NCBI RefSeq assembly: GCF_900105115.1
Contig: NZ_FNRV01000001.1
Coordinates: forward strand, 6,141,501-6,205,500
Source: Pseudomonas mohnii
Lineage (GTDB): Bacteria; Pseudomonadota; Gammaproteobacteria; Pseudomonadales; Pseudomonadaceae
Length of the DNA stretch: 64,000 nt
Reading direction: 5' to 3'
Part shown: positions 1-8,751 of the stretch, piece after piece
Numbering within the stretch: the stretch's first letter is position 1
Layout: every line of letters begins with the position of its first letter
Notes under the pieces: generated by a model
Databases searched by the model: none
Seen by the model: only the letters and a program-made list of their open reading frames with translations
Told to the model about the DNA's origin: nothing
Position numbers and translations under genes: made by a program

Positions 1-245
1 CACAGCACGCGGCCGAACTCCTCCATCACCAAGGCACTTTCGATTGCCGTACAGTTCATTCCACCCAGATCTTCCGGCAGGCCCAGGGCCAGGAGCCCGA
101 GTTCGGCCATCTGAAGCCAATGACCGCCATCGAAGGCGCCATTATCGACGGTTGCACCGCGCTGTTCGAAGGAGCAATTGTCCTCCATGAACCGGCGAAC
201 GCTGTCTTTGAGCATGTTTTGCTCTTCATTCAGTTGAAAATCCAT
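1..245 (-). CDS. Acyl-CoA dehydrogenase, N-terminal fragment (runs off left edge)
   Basis: The first 81 or so codons of an acyl-CoA dehydrogenase are present; the remainder lies beyond base 1. The start is the ATG at 245, two bases after the stop of the upstream gene, which indicates an operon. The N-terminus (MDFQLNEEQNML, then an LGLPEDLGGMN-like turn) is the usual helical N-domain of flavin-dependent acyl-CoA dehydrogenases, which form the 2,3-double bond of acyl-CoA thioesters. It is the last visible gene of a four-dehydrogenase operon reading leftward from 4221. Substrate unknown. Confidence 0.85.
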   Translation of the reverse strand, partial: MDFQLNEEQNMLKDSVRRFMEDNCSFEQRGATVDNGAFDGGHWLQMAELGLLALGLPEDLGGMNCTAIESALVMEEFGRVL

Positions 246-247
246 GC

Positions 248-1447
248 TCAGAGCTCCAGGAACGAACGGGCGATAATCGTGCGTTGAACTTCATTTGCCC
301 CACCGTAAATAGTGGTGGCGCGACGGTAGAAATAATCCGCCATGATGCCGGGCGCCGTGTTTGGGCCCGGTGGCCAGGTTCGTTGGCGCTGGGCGTCGCC
401 CAATGGGTCGGGGTAGACATAGCTGGCGTGGCTGCCGAGGGCTTCGACTTGCAGCTCGCCGATTTTTTGCAGGAGTTCCGAACCGCGGATTTTCAGCAGT
501 GAGCCCACCGGCAAACGAACTTGGCCTCCTGCTTTTTCGTGCAGGGCGCGCAGGCTCAACCAGCGCAGTGCCAGCAAGTCAGTATTGAGTTGTGCCAGGC
601 GACTGGCAAAGCCAGGCCGGTCGATCAATCGCCGACCATCGTGCTGCGGTGTATTGAGCAAAGTCCGTAGGCGGGCCAGGTGGGCATTGTTGCGTGGCCA
701 TTCGGCACTGAACGCGCGCTCGTTTTCCAGCAGGAACTTGGCATAGGTCCACCCCATGCCTTCCTCACCGACCAGATTGCTGACCGGAACCCGCACGTCA
801 TCGAAGAAGACTTCGTTGAGGCTGTGACTTTCACCGATGTCATAGATCGGGCGAATGGTCACGCCCGGGGCCTGGCGGTCGACAAGAATCATCGAAATAC
901 CGCGCTGACGAGCCTGCGGATCGGTCTTGGCGAGGATGAAAATCATGTCCGCGGTTTCAACGAACGAGGTCCAGATTTTCTGCCCGTTGATGACATATTC
1001 ATCGCCGTCGCGTTCGGCACGCGTCGTCAAAGAGCCCAAGTCCGATCCGGCATTGGGTTCAGAAAATCCCTGGCCCCAAAAGACATCCCCGCTGAGGATG
1101 CGTGGGCCGTACTGTGCCTTCATGGTCTCGTTGGCGAAGGTCATGATCACCGGGCCGATCATCTTGAATCCAGCGGTATCGACCGCCGGCGCACCGGCCA
1201 GGATACTTTCCTCTTCGAAAATGAACTGACGCACGGGCGACCAACCGGTACCGCCCCAGGATGTTGGCCAATTGGCGCCGGACCAGCCCTGGGCGTGAAG
1301 GATCTTGGTCCACTGGCGGGTGTCTTCACGCAAGGGGTGGTAACCCCGGCGATTGCGTTCAGCCAGATCCTGGGGCAGCTTGGCCTTGAGGAAGGCACGG
1401 ACTTCCTGACGGAAGCGCTCGTCTTCCTGATCGAGAGTGAAATGCAT
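248..1447 (-). CDS. Acyl-CoA dehydrogenase
   Basis: A 399-residue FAD-dependent acyl-CoA dehydrogenase, full length for the family. Visible signatures are the FAD/substrate motif GFSEPNAGSDL with the following IWTSF strand in the middle of the protein, and the C-terminal IYGGANEVQRTII segment. A longer reading from 1477 exists, but AAGGA lies at the right distance before the ATG at 1447, so I start there. It sits 45 bases after the previous dehydrogenase and 2 bases before the next. Several dehydrogenases in one operon are typical of branched-chain, aromatic-side-chain or steroid/terpenoid degradation, where heteromeric enzymes are common. The exact substrate cannot be read from sequence. Confidence 0.9.
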   Translation of the reverse strand: MHFTLDQEDERFRQEVRAFLKAKLPQDLAERNRRGYHPLREDTRQWTKILHAQGWSGANWPTSWGGTGWSPVRQFIFEEESILAGAPAVDTAGFKMIGPVIMTFANETMKAQYGPRILSGDVFWGQGFSEPNAGSDLGSLTTRAERDGDEYVINGQKIWTSFVETADMIFILAKTDPQARQRGISMILVDRQAPGVTIRPIYDIGESHSLNEVFFDDVRVPVSNLVGEEGMGWTYAKFLLENERAFSAEWPRNNAHLARLRTLLNTPQHDGRRLIDRPGFASRLAQLNTDLLALRWLSLRALHEKAGGQVRLPVGSLLKIRGSELLQKIGELQVEALGSHASYVYPDPLGDAQRQRTWPPGPNTAPGIMADYFYRRATTIYGGANEVQRTIIARSFLEL

Positions 1448-1492
1448 GAGCGAGATCCTTCGGTGGCGGGCGACCAAGGCCGCCCGGGGCGT

Positions 1493-2713
1493 TTATTTGT
1501 TGGCGTTAAAAGGCTGGCCCTTGTCTGGCCGTGAATCCTGCGGCAGGCCAAGCACACGCTCGGCCAAGGTGTTGAGCAGTAACTCGTCGGTACCGCCGGC
1601 AATACGCAAACTGGGGTCGAGCCAGGCACTGGTGAAGTCGGTCTTCGCCTGAGAGTCTTCATTCAGGACCAGGCTGTTCGGTCCCTGGATGTTCATCGCC
1701 ATCCGACTCAAGGATTGACGGGTGCGCCCCAACAGCAATTTGCGCATGGCGCCCTCAGGACCCGGAGCCTCGCCCTTGGCAAATGCCTCCAGGGCTTGGC
1801 GATGGATGGCGCGCAGGCCTTGGCGCTGGACGAATACATCGGCGATGCTGGCGCGGATCTCAGCGTCATCAAGCGCGCGCTTGCCATTGATTTTCGACTG
1901 CTCGGCCAATGCGATGAATTTCTCCAGGCTGGGGGCGTAGCCGGATTCGTCGGTGACCGAGTAGCGTTCGATCATCAGCGTTTCGACTGCGACCTTGAAA
2001 CCACCATTGATTTCACCCAAGCGTTGATCGTCGGGAACGAAAACATCATCGAAGAACACTTCGTTGAGGTCGCTTTCCTCGCCCAGACGGCGGATCGGCA
2101 CGACACTCACGCCAGGGGATTTCATATCGACAAAGAAGTAGGTCAGCCCGGCGTGCTTGGGCAGACTCGGATCGGTGCGGGCAACGATCACGCCCCAATC
2201 GGCGATTTGTGCCCAGCTGGTCCAGACCTTTTGCCCGCTCAGGCGCCAGCCACCTTCCACTGCAACAGCCTTCAAACGTAGTGACGCCAGGTCCGAACCT
2301 GCCGAAGGCTCAGAAAACAGCTGACACCAGATTAACTCGCCACGGACAGTGGGCCTGGCCAGGCGCTCGGTCCAATAAGACGGGGCGTAGCGCAGGAAAA
2401 TCGGCAGGGGGTTGTTCAGGCTGATGCTGAAGTAGACCAGTGGCAGGTCATAACGCATCTCTTCTTCGCTGAAGACGACTTTTTCCAGCTCGCTGCCACC
2501 CGCACCACCGACCTCTGTTGGCAGGGTGATGCAGGCGTAGCCATGCTCGGCCTTGAGGGCTTGCCAGGCGCGAGCCAGGTCCAGATCCTCTTTGAAACTG
2601 AGCCCGCACCGTGCTTGACCCGCATAAAGAGGGGCGTGCTCTGCCAGCCAGGATCTGGCGCGTTCGCGATAGCGTTCGAGTGTATTGCTCATGAGGTGTC
2701 CGCCGTTATCCAT
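1493..2713 (-). CDS. Acyl-CoA dehydrogenase
   Basis: A second complete acyl-CoA dehydrogenase of about 400 residues. It contains LFSEPSAGSDL and KVWTSWAQ (FAD-binding middle domain), RRLGEESDLNEVFFDDV in the beta-domain, and a C-terminal RIAGGTDELLLNTLAERVLGLP segment. Two starts are possible: ATG at 2713, which overlaps the end of the upstream gene by eight bases, and ATG at 2692. The overlap suggests translational coupling. Like its neighbours it probably oxidises a pathway acyl-CoA and passes electrons to ETF. The different C-terminal ends of the dehydrogenases here suggest they are not recent duplicates and act on different intermediates or pair with each other. Confidence 0.9.
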   Translation of the reverse strand: MDNGGHLMSNTLERYRERARSWLAEHAPLYAGQARCGLSFKEDLDLARAWQALKAEHGYACITLPTEVGGAGGSELEKVVFSEEEMRYDLPLVYFSISLNNPLPIFLRYAPSYWTERLARPTVRGELIWCQLFSEPSAGSDLASLRLKAVAVEGGWRLSGQKVWTSWAQIADWGVIVARTDPSLPKHAGLTYFFVDMKSPGVSVVPIRRLGEESDLNEVFFDDVFVPDDQRLGEINGGFKVAVETLMIERYSVTDESGYAPSLEKFIALAEQSKINGKRALDDAEIRASIADVFVQRQGLRAIHRQALEAFAKGEAPGPEGAMRKLLLGRTRQSLSRMAMNIQGPNSLVLNEDSQAKTDFTSAWLDPSLRIAGGTDELLLNTLAERVLGLPQDSRPDKGQPFNANK

Positions 2714-3803
2714 GATTCGCCATCTCCAGCCCGATTTCGTTCAGCAGGCATTCACGCCAGTAGTGGATGCTGCCCAGTTCCAGGGCGAGCGTGCGTGAGC
2801 GACGGTAGTGGTGATGAGGCATGGCTTCCCATGTCATCCCCATGCCGCCGTGGACATGAAGTCCTTCCTGGGCGATGTAGTCGTAGGCTTTGGTCGCTGC
2901 GATGCGCGCGGCTGCGCTCAATTGTCGACTCTCTTGCGCGCCGTTTTCCCAGGCATCGAGTGCGTCATGGGTGCAACCCTTGGCGATTTCCAGCAAGCAG
3001 TAAGCTTCGGCGAGCTTGTGCTTGATCCCCTGGAAGCTACCGATCTGTTGACCAAAGGCACGACGCTCGCGGGCATAATCACAGGCCAGATCCAGGCTGG
3101 CCTGGGCGCCGCCGATCTGCTCGCTGGCGCAGGCGAGGGCCGCCAGGTTGGCGATATCCAGAATCAAGTCGACACCGCCCAGTCGTGTGGCCGGGACCTG
3201 CTTGAACTGCAGGACAGCCGCGGCACGAGCGTTGTCGAGGGTATTGAAGGTTCGGCGGGTGACACCGGGGTGTGCTAGGTCGACCAGATAGAGCCCGTTG
3301 CCATGTTCGCCTTGTGCCTGGACCAGTGCAATGTCGGCAACGCTGGCAAAGGCAGCCAGGGCCTTTTCGCCCTGCAAAACGCCGTTGCTTGCCAACAATG
3401 ACGGGCTTGTCGCCAAGCCACTGTCGTCTGGATCCGCCAAGGCCAGGCAGGCGATCTTGCCTCCGTTGGCCAATGCTTCGATCAAGGTGCTCCAGTCGCC
3501 TTTGGCGAACTGCAGGGCATGGGCAGCCACGGCGTTACCAATCAGCGGCAATGACGCGGTCAGGCGCCCGGTTTCTTCACAAAGCACGCCAAGGCCGCTC
3601 CAGCCCAGACCCAACCCCCCCGATTGCTCGGTTACCGCGACACTCGGCCAACCCTGGTCGACGGCATGGCTCCACAAGTGTCGATCGAAACTGGCGGGTG
3701 TATCCAGGAGCGATTTCAAGTGTTCCGGGGTGGCTTGATCCTTTAGCAGGCGCCTGGCCTGTTCGCGGATCGAAGCGAGACTTTCGGCGTGTTCTTCTTG
3801 CAT
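2706..3803 (-). CDS. Acyl-CoA dehydrogenase, divergent subunit type
   Basis: A 365-residue acyl-CoA dehydrogenase relative. The central domain is poorly conserved: the usual EPxAGSD motif is replaced by LADPDDSGLAT. The C-terminal half keeps RERRAFGQQIGSFQGIKHKLAE and the HVHGGMGMTWEAMPHHHY segment. This pattern resembles the second subunit of heteromeric (alpha2beta2) acyl-CoA dehydrogenases such as those in mycobacterial steroid side-chain degradation; pairing with a neighbour is an inference. The start at 3803 was chosen because residues upstream of it (ORF open to 3869) overlap the preceding gene and look non-native. It follows the zinc-ribbon gene by 10 bases. Confidence 0.85.
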   Translation of the reverse strand: MQEEHAESLASIREQARRLLKDQATPEHLKSLLDTPASFDRHLWSHAVDQGWPSVAVTEQSGGLGLGWSGLGVLCEETGRLTASLPLIGNAVAAHALQFAKGDWSTLIEALANGGKIACLALADPDDSGLATSPSLLASNGVLQGEKALAAFASVADIALVQAQGEHGNGLYLVDLAHPGVTRRTFNTLDNARAAAVLQFKQVPATRLGGVDLILDIANLAALACASEQIGGAQASLDLACDYARERRAFGQQIGSFQGIKHKLAEAYCLLEIAKGCTHDALDAWENGAQESRQLSAAARIAATKAYDYIAQEGLHVHGGMGMTWEAMPHHHYRRSRTLALELGSIHYWRECLLNEIGLEMANHG

Positions 3804-3813
3804 GCGGGCTCTC

Positions 3814-4221
3814 TCAGACAGGCGTGAACAGAGGTAAGTGAACATCCTCGATCGCTTCGAAGACCACACGTACCCGCTGACCGATGAAGGCCGATTCGGG
3901 CGCGCAACCGACGATGTTGGTCGTCAGTTGCAGGCTTTTGTGGTCGTCGAGTGAAACGATGGCGACGGCATAAGGCACGGGCTGGTCAGGCGACCACGGC
4001 TGATGATTGATCGTCAGTGCCTCGATGGTGCCCAGGCCCGAAACCGCCTGCGGCGCGAGGTTTCGGCTCAGGCACTGCGGGCAGATGATTCCCGGCGGAT
4101 GCAGCCAATGGTCGCAGTCGTTGCAGCGCAGAAAGCGCAATTGGCCGTCGGCGCCACTGGTCCAGAAAAACCGGTTGAGATCATCCAGCTGTGGCAATAC
4201 GCGTTTGTAGGCAGTGCTCAT
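3814..4221 (-). CDS. Zn-ribbon domain-containing OB-fold protein (DUF35 type)
   Basis: A 135-residue protein with an N-terminal rubredoxin-like zinc ribbon (CNDC near residue 33 and CPQC near residue 47) followed by an OB-fold with a VPYAVAIVSLDDH strand. These proteins normally bind acyl-CoA and work next to a thiolase or lipid-transfer-protein-like aldolase, or with a MaoC hydratase as in ChsH. It is the first gene of the leftward dehydrogenase operon. No thiolase partner is visible in the window, which is unusual; one may lie beyond base 1. Confidence 0.85.
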   Translation of the reverse strand: MSTAYKRVLPQLDDLNRFFWTSGADGQLRFLRCNDCDHWLHPPGIICPQCLSRNLAPQAVSGLGTIEALTINHQPWSPDQPVPYAVAIVSLDDHKSLQLTTNIVGCAPESAFIGQRVRVVFEAIEDVHLPLFTPV

Positions 4222-4307
4222 AAGAATCTCCAGCGTTGACGGGGGAAGTGAACATCATGCTTGAGCTCGCACAGTGCTACCACCGCTAGTCATTCATCGC
4301 TCAAAAC

Positions 4308-4320
4308 TAACATGTTGTTA
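4308..4320. promoter_or_regulatory. Short palindrome upstream of the acyl-CoA dehydrogenase operon
   Basis: TAACA-TGT-TGTTA, a perfect 5-bp inverted repeat 87 bases upstream of the zinc-ribbon start codon. It lies in the divergent intergenic region 4222-4472 and could be an operator for the leftward operon. It differs from the ATAACT-N11-AGTTAT motif found elsewhere in the cluster. Confidence 0.3.
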
Positions 4321-4399
4321 TTTTTAGAGCATCTCAAACAAAGATGCAATAGGCCGCCTACAAGATGTTTGTTCTTCGTCGATCTGTGGTCTAAGGATG

Positions 4400-4429
4400 T
4401 TGCCGAACACGCTTTTTCTATTGTATAAG
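4400..4429 (+). promoter_or_regulatory. Sigma-70-like promoter for the SDR gene
   Basis: TTGCCG at 4400 and TATAAG at 4424 are separated by 18 bases, about 44 bases upstream of the SDR start codon. The -10 overlaps the proposed TetR operator at 4426-4448. This is a pattern match only. Confidence 0.45.
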
Positions 4430-4448
4430 CTGATACATGGTCAGTTAT
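4426..4448. promoter_or_regulatory. Proposed TetR operator, copy A
   Basis: TAAGCT-N11-AGTTAT, with CATGGTCAGTTAT in the right half. It shares that right half and the spacing with copies at 10876 and 11740, which read ATAACT-N11-AGTTAT. It overlaps the -10 element and start region of the SDR-TetR-CoA transferase unit, the expected place for a repressor site. A nested repeat TGTAT-N6-ATACA covers 4422-4437. Confidence 0.5.
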
Positions 4449-4472
4449 TAACAAGAAAAGAGGAGAGTCTAA

Positions 4473-5171
4473 ATGTCGGACGCATTAGTAGTGGTCACCG
4501 GGGCGGCGGGTGCACTGGGCCGAGTTGTCGCGCAAACCTTTCTGGCGCAGGGCCGCCCGGTTGTTTTGGTCGATTGCAGTGAGCAAGCACTGCAATCGGT
4601 TTATGAGGGTGTCTCTGGCGACAAGCATTTTGTGGTCGTGGACCTGACCGACACCGCAGCGACTCAGACAGCCCTGGGCAAGGTATTCCAGGAAAAAGGG
4701 CCGGCCGGCGTGCTGTGCAACATTGCCGGTGGATTTGCCATGGGAAGTGACGTGCATGACGCTGACGGCACTGTTTGGCAGCAAATGATGGACCTGAACG
4801 TCGCGACCGTGCTCAACACCTGTCGCGCTTCCGTGCCGGGGATGCTGGCAGCCGGCGCAGGCAAGATCATCAACGTATCGGCCGCTTCGGCCATCACGGG
4901 CAAGGGTTCGATGGGCGCCTATTGCGCCGCCAAGAGCAGCGTGGCGCGGATCACCGAATCCATGGCCCAGGAGCTGCGTGGCCATGGCATTAACGTCAAT
5001 GCCGTCGCCCCGAGCATCATCGACAGCGCTGCCAACCGTGCCGCGATGCCAGATGTAGATCCGAGCCTTTGGGTCTCGCCGCAGCAGTTGGCCGCAGTTT
5101 TCCAATTCCTGGCCAGTGATGCTGCCAGCGCCCTCAATGGCGCGGTCATTCCAGTAGTAGGCCTGTCCTGA
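4473..5171 (+). CDS. Short-chain dehydrogenase/reductase (FabG-like)
   Basis: A 232-residue classical SDR. Visible are the NAD(P)-binding TGAAGALG motif (residues 9-16), the NIAG motif near 83-86, the active-site serine region (NVSAAS near 134-139), and Tyr150/Lys154 in YCAAK. It probably oxidises a 3-hydroxyacyl-CoA or alcohol intermediate of the surrounding pathway. A good ribosome-binding site (AGAGGAGAG) precedes the ATG. It is the first gene of a rightward unit that continues with the TetR regulator about 95 bases downstream. Cofactor preference and substrate are not deducible with confidence. Confidence 0.9.
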   Translation: MSDALVVVTGAAGALGRVVAQTFLAQGRPVVLVDCSEQALQSVYEGVSGDKHFVVVDLTDTAATQTALGKVFQEKGPAGVLCNIAGGFAMGSDVHDADGTVWQQMMDLNVATVLNTCRASVPGMLAAGAGKIINVSAASAITGKGSMGAYCAAKSSVARITESMAQELRGHGINVNAVAPSIIDSAANRAAMPDVDPSLWVSPQQLAAVFQFLASDAASALNGAVIPVVGLS

Positions 5172-5266
5172 TACAGCCGACCGATATGTTAAGTTTCCTT
5201 GCGCCGTACAACGACCTGCCCGGTACTCATCGGGCGGGTGAACAGCAAAATGGTGGAAGGACTTTC

Positions 5267-5878
5267 ATGTCAGTAAAACCCAAGGGGCGGCCTCGTCGTG
5301 AATTGGACGAGGCGCTGCTCCAGGCAGCCGCCGACGAATTTCTGGAGTTCGGCTACACCGATGCCAATCTCGGCCGTATCGCCGAGGCCGGGCGGACAAC
5401 AAAGCCGGCACTGTATAGGCGTTTCCCCAGCAAGGAATTGTTGTTTGAGGCTGTGCTCGCGCACATCTCCAGGGATTTCGAACTCGATTTGAGTTTTTTG
5501 CGGGTTGATCGACCAGTCGCACAATTGCTCTACGAGTTGGCCCAGCTGTTCTACGACAAACTCGGTACCCCGCGTGTCATGGCCATGTCTCGGTTAGGTG
5601 CGCATGAGAGCGTCAGATTTCCTCAGCTGATCATCCATTTTCGTGAAGAAGTGATGAACGGTTTCATGGCGCAGCTGACAGGCTGGCTCGACCAACTCAA
5701 CGCGAAAGGTGTGGTGCAAATACCGAACACACTCGACGCCGCGATTATCTTTTTGACCCTTGCGGGCCGCACCCATGAACGACTAATGGGCGTGCAGCTG
5801 GCGCAGGAACAGGTGGAACCTCACTTGAGAGAAATCGTGCGTTTTTTTCTTGCGGGCTACGCACCGCGTCCGCAGTAA
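5267..5878 (+). CDS. TetR/AcrR family transcriptional regulator
   Basis: A 203-residue TetR-type regulator. The N-terminal helix-turn-helix covers about residues 14-55 (AAADEFLEFGY ... TTKPALYRRFPSKELLF), followed by a helical ligand-binding domain. The start at ATG 5267 is favoured by GGTGGAAGGA just upstream; the reading frame is open from 5186 but lacks family similarity there. Its position inside the cluster and the repeated 23-bp palindrome before three units suggest it represses the pathway and is released by a pathway acyl-CoA or substrate. That ligand assignment is inferred. Confidence 0.9.
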   Translation: MSVKPKGRPRRELDEALLQAAADEFLEFGYTDANLGRIAEAGRTTKPALYRRFPSKELLFEAVLAHISRDFELDLSFLRVDRPVAQLLYELAQLFYDKLGTPRVMAMSRLGAHESVRFPQLIIHFREEVMNGFMAQLTGWLDQLNAKGVVQIPNTLDAAIIFLTLAGRTHERLMGVQLAQEQVEPHLREIVRFFLAGYAPRPQ

Positions 5879-5950
5879 GCAGCCACCGCGTCTTCGCACT
5901 GCGCGGGGGGCATACGTGATCATGAGTGCCAGTTACCAACGGGAGAGGCT

Positions 5951-7150
5951 ATGTACGATGTCATGAACGGTGTACGTGTAATCGAAGTTGCGGAACACAC
6001 CTATGTGCCAGCCGCAGCGATGGTGCTGGCGGATTGGGGCGCGGATGTCATCAAGGTTGAGCGCGCGCAAGGTGGAGACGCTTCGCGGCATATGCGCCTG
6101 CCGGGCGCGGACGGGCGGGTCAATCCATTCTTTGAAACGGGCAACCGCGGTAAACGCGGCATCGCCCTGGACCTGACCCAGGAGGCGGGTCGAGAGCAGT
6201 TGTACCGATTGATCGAGGGTGCCGACGTGTTCCTCACTAACTTGCGTGCCGATGCGCGGGCAAAGCTGGGTATCGAGCCGCAGGACTTGCTCAAGCGCAA
6301 TCCGCGTTTGATCTACGCACGCGGTACTGGCTACGGTTTGCACGGTGCCATGGCCAACGATGGCGGGTTCGACTACCCCACGGCTTGGTGCCGGGCCGGT
6401 GCGGCGTTCAATCAGACACTACCGGATGAACCTCCACCCAAACAACCCGGTTCCATCGGCGACCTGACCGGGGGCGTCACCCTGGCGGGGGCCATTGCCG
6501 CAGCCTTGTTTCGCCGCGAGCGCACCGGCAAGGGCGCCGTGGTCGACAACGCGCTGTACATGGTCGGTACGTATTTGATGTCACAGTCTCTGCTGGCTAC
6601 CAGCATTGGCGTACCGACGATTCCCATCGAGCGGCAGAAAGACAGTTCGTTTGCCTTGGCCAACAATTACCGCACACGCGACGGTCGCTGGTTGACCATC
6701 TGTCTGTTGATGGAGAAGTGGTGGCCGGATTTTGTCGCTCATATCGAACGGCCGGCGTTGCTCAGCGATCCGCGCTTCAAGGATGCGGCTTCACGGCATG
6801 CGAACTCGCGCGCACTGGGAGGTGAACTGAACGAAGTGTTCGCTACCCGTGATTACGCAGAGTGGTGTGAACGCTTCAAGACGTTGGAAGGTGTCTGGTC
6901 CCCAATCCAGAGCCCCGCTGAAGTACTGACCGACCCACAGGCGTTGGAAAATGGCTTCATCAGTTCGGTAGATATCGACGAACACAACCAGTACCAGGTG
7001 GGCGTATCGCCGGCACAATTCGACGAGCAACCGATCGGAAGACTCATGGCTGGCCCTGGATTCGGCGAACACACCGATGAAGTGCTACGCGAGATCGGTT
7101 TGACCGATGCCCAGTTGAGGGCTCTGCGCGATTCAGGCGCCATTCGCTAG
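5951..7150 (+). CDS. CaiB/BaiF family CoA-transferase
   Basis: A 399-residue class III (family III) CoA-transferase. The N-terminal GADVIKVERAQGGD segment (about residues 30-43), the ETGNRGKRGIALDL strand, and the catalytic aspartate in GSIGDLTGG (Asp171) are all present. Such enzymes move CoA from one carboxylate to another, so this is a plausible activation step for the acid produced by the aldehyde dehydrogenase encoded downstream. A strong GGGAGAGG ribosome-binding site precedes ATG 5951. It is in the same orientation as the SDR and TetR genes. Substrate unknown. Confidence 0.9.
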   Translation: MYDVMNGVRVIEVAEHTYVPAAAMVLADWGADVIKVERAQGGDASRHMRLPGADGRVNPFFETGNRGKRGIALDLTQEAGREQLYRLIEGADVFLTNLRADARAKLGIEPQDLLKRNPRLIYARGTGYGLHGAMANDGGFDYPTAWCRAGAAFNQTLPDEPPPKQPGSIGDLTGGVTLAGAIAAALFRRERTGKGAVVDNALYMVGTYLMSQSLLATSIGVPTIPIERQKDSSFALANNYRTRDGRWLTICLLMEKWWPDFVAHIERPALLSDPRFKDAASRHANSRALGGELNEVFATRDYAEWCERFKTLEGVWSPIQSPAEVLTDPQALENGFISSVDIDEHNQYQVGVSPAQFDEQPIGRLMAGPGFGEHTDEVLREIGLTDAQLRALRDSGAIR

Positions 7151-7215
7151 CGAACAATGTGAACGCCCCGCATCGACGCGCTAAGCGTGGTGCGGGGGTA
7201 GGCGAATTCAGGCTA

Positions 7216-8706
7216 TTAACCGATCGGATAGGTAATAGCCTTTTCCAGCAGATACTCTTTGAGCCAGTGCGGGCCGAATTCCCGTCCGATACCGGAGTGT
7301 TTGTAGCCACCAAAGGGGGCCTTGACGTAAAGGTCTCCGGTACCACCGTTGATGGCAACTCCGCCTGATCTTAGTTTTTGCGCAATGCGAAAGGCAGCAG
7401 AACGATCAGCTGACATCACGGCACCACTGAGACCAAATTTTGAATCGTTAGCTATGTGTATCGCCTGTTCATCGGTGTCGAAACCGATGATCACGCCGAT
7501 TGGCCCGAAGACTTCCTCTTGCGCCAGTCGAGATGCATTGTCCACGTTGTCAAAAACGGTCGGCTCGTAGAAAAAGCCTTCATCAATATGGGCTGGTCGC
7601 TTGCCACCGGCGATCAGGGTTGCACCGCTCTCCAACCCCAGTTGTACATAGTATTCGGTCTTGGCGCGGGCACTTTCGCGAATGAGTGGACCGACGATCA
7701 CGCTGGGGTCTTGTGGATCACCGATCTTCAACTGGGCCAGAACTGCTTTCATGGTTTCGGCGAATGCCGGTCGAATGGAGTTGTGCACCAGAAAGCGGGT
7801 GAGCAGGGCGCAACCCTGGCCGGCGTGTAGCGAAATACTGAAGGCTGCCAGGCTCGCGGCTTTGACCACATCGGCGTCATGTCTGACGATCATTGCCGAT
7901 TTACCGCCCAGCTCCAGGTGAACCTTCTTCAAGGTGCTGGCCGACTGACGCAAAATGGCCGAGCCGACGGCATCGGAGCCGGTAAAGCTGATGAGGTCAA
8001 TGCGCGGATCTTCGGTCAGCATCACCCCGACTTCTGGGCCGCCGGTAACAACACTCAGTACGCCGCTGGGCAGTTGCGCTTCGATGATGATTTCGGCCAG
8101 CAGCAAGCCAGAGAAGGGCGTGAATTGCGAGGGTTTGATCACCACCGTGTTGCCGGTAAGCAACGCCGGTACGGCTTTGACGATGTTGAGCAAAAATGGG
8201 TAGTTGTACGGGGTGATACCGACCACCACACCGTAGGGCTCGAACAGGGTGACGCCAGCCCCCAGCAGATCGGGTGCCGAAGGGTCGAAGGGGTTAGGTT
8301 TTGATTCTATGGCTATCGGTTCCGGCTCGATCTTTTGCGCCAGTGAGATCGCGTAGTCGATGGCTTCTATAGCGCCGTTGAACTGAGCACTGTTCATCAG
8401 CATGTGCACGGCGCCGACTTCTTCGATCAATAACTGTTTGATCAGGTCCTGACGGCTGATTATGGCCGCACGAAAACGTTTGATGGCCTCGATGCGCTCG
8501 GCCATCGGCAGGGTTGGCCAGGGGCCGTTATCGAAAGCATTGCGGGCAGCAGCAATGGCAAGGTCGACTTCGGGTTTACCACCCACCGGGGCCTGGCCAA
8601 TGATTTCTTCGGTCGCTGGATTGCAAATGGTTTCGTACCCCTCGGAAGGGGAAACCCATTGGCCGTCGATGTAAAACTTTTTTATGTCGGTGAAGGGCGT
8701 CGGCAT
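7216..8706 (-). CDS. Aldehyde dehydrogenase family protein
   Basis: A 496-residue NAD(P)-dependent aldehyde dehydrogenase. The SFTGSDAVG nucleotide-binding loop, the general-base glutamate in LELGGKSA, and the catalytic cysteine in HAGQGC are visible, as is the C-terminal PFGGYKHSGIGREFG. Two in-frame ATGs exist (8715 and 8706); AAGGA is best spaced for 8706. It follows the GMC alcohol oxidoreductase by 45 bases, so the pair likely converts a primary alcohol to a carboxylic acid, ready for CoA transfer. Confidence 0.93.
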   Translation of the reverse strand: MPTPFTDIKKFYIDGQWVSPSEGYETICNPATEEIIGQAPVGGKPEVDLAIAAARNAFDNGPWPTLPMAERIEAIKRFRAAIISRQDLIKQLLIEEVGAVHMLMNSAQFNGAIEAIDYAISLAQKIEPEPIAIESKPNPFDPSAPDLLGAGVTLFEPYGVVVGITPYNYPFLLNIVKAVPALLTGNTVVIKPSQFTPFSGLLLAEIIIEAQLPSGVLSVVTGGPEVGVMLTEDPRIDLISFTGSDAVGSAILRQSASTLKKVHLELGGKSAMIVRHDADVVKAASLAAFSISLHAGQGCALLTRFLVHNSIRPAFAETMKAVLAQLKIGDPQDPSVIVGPLIRESARAKTEYYVQLGLESGATLIAGGKRPAHIDEGFFYEPTVFDNVDNASRLAQEEVFGPIGVIIGFDTDEQAIHIANDSKFGLSGAVMSADRSAAFRIAQKLRSGGVAINGGTGDLYVKAPFGGYKHSGIGREFGPHWLKEYLLEKAITYPIG

Positions 8707-8751
8707 TGCAGTCATCCTTTCTATTTGTTGTGCAGTGGAAGGCGGCTGTAT

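Noticed and set aside
5914..5936. Weak fourth copy of the TetR-type palindrome before the CoA-transferase gene
   Set aside because: Only the AGTTAC half matches; arms and spacing do not, so I did not count it.
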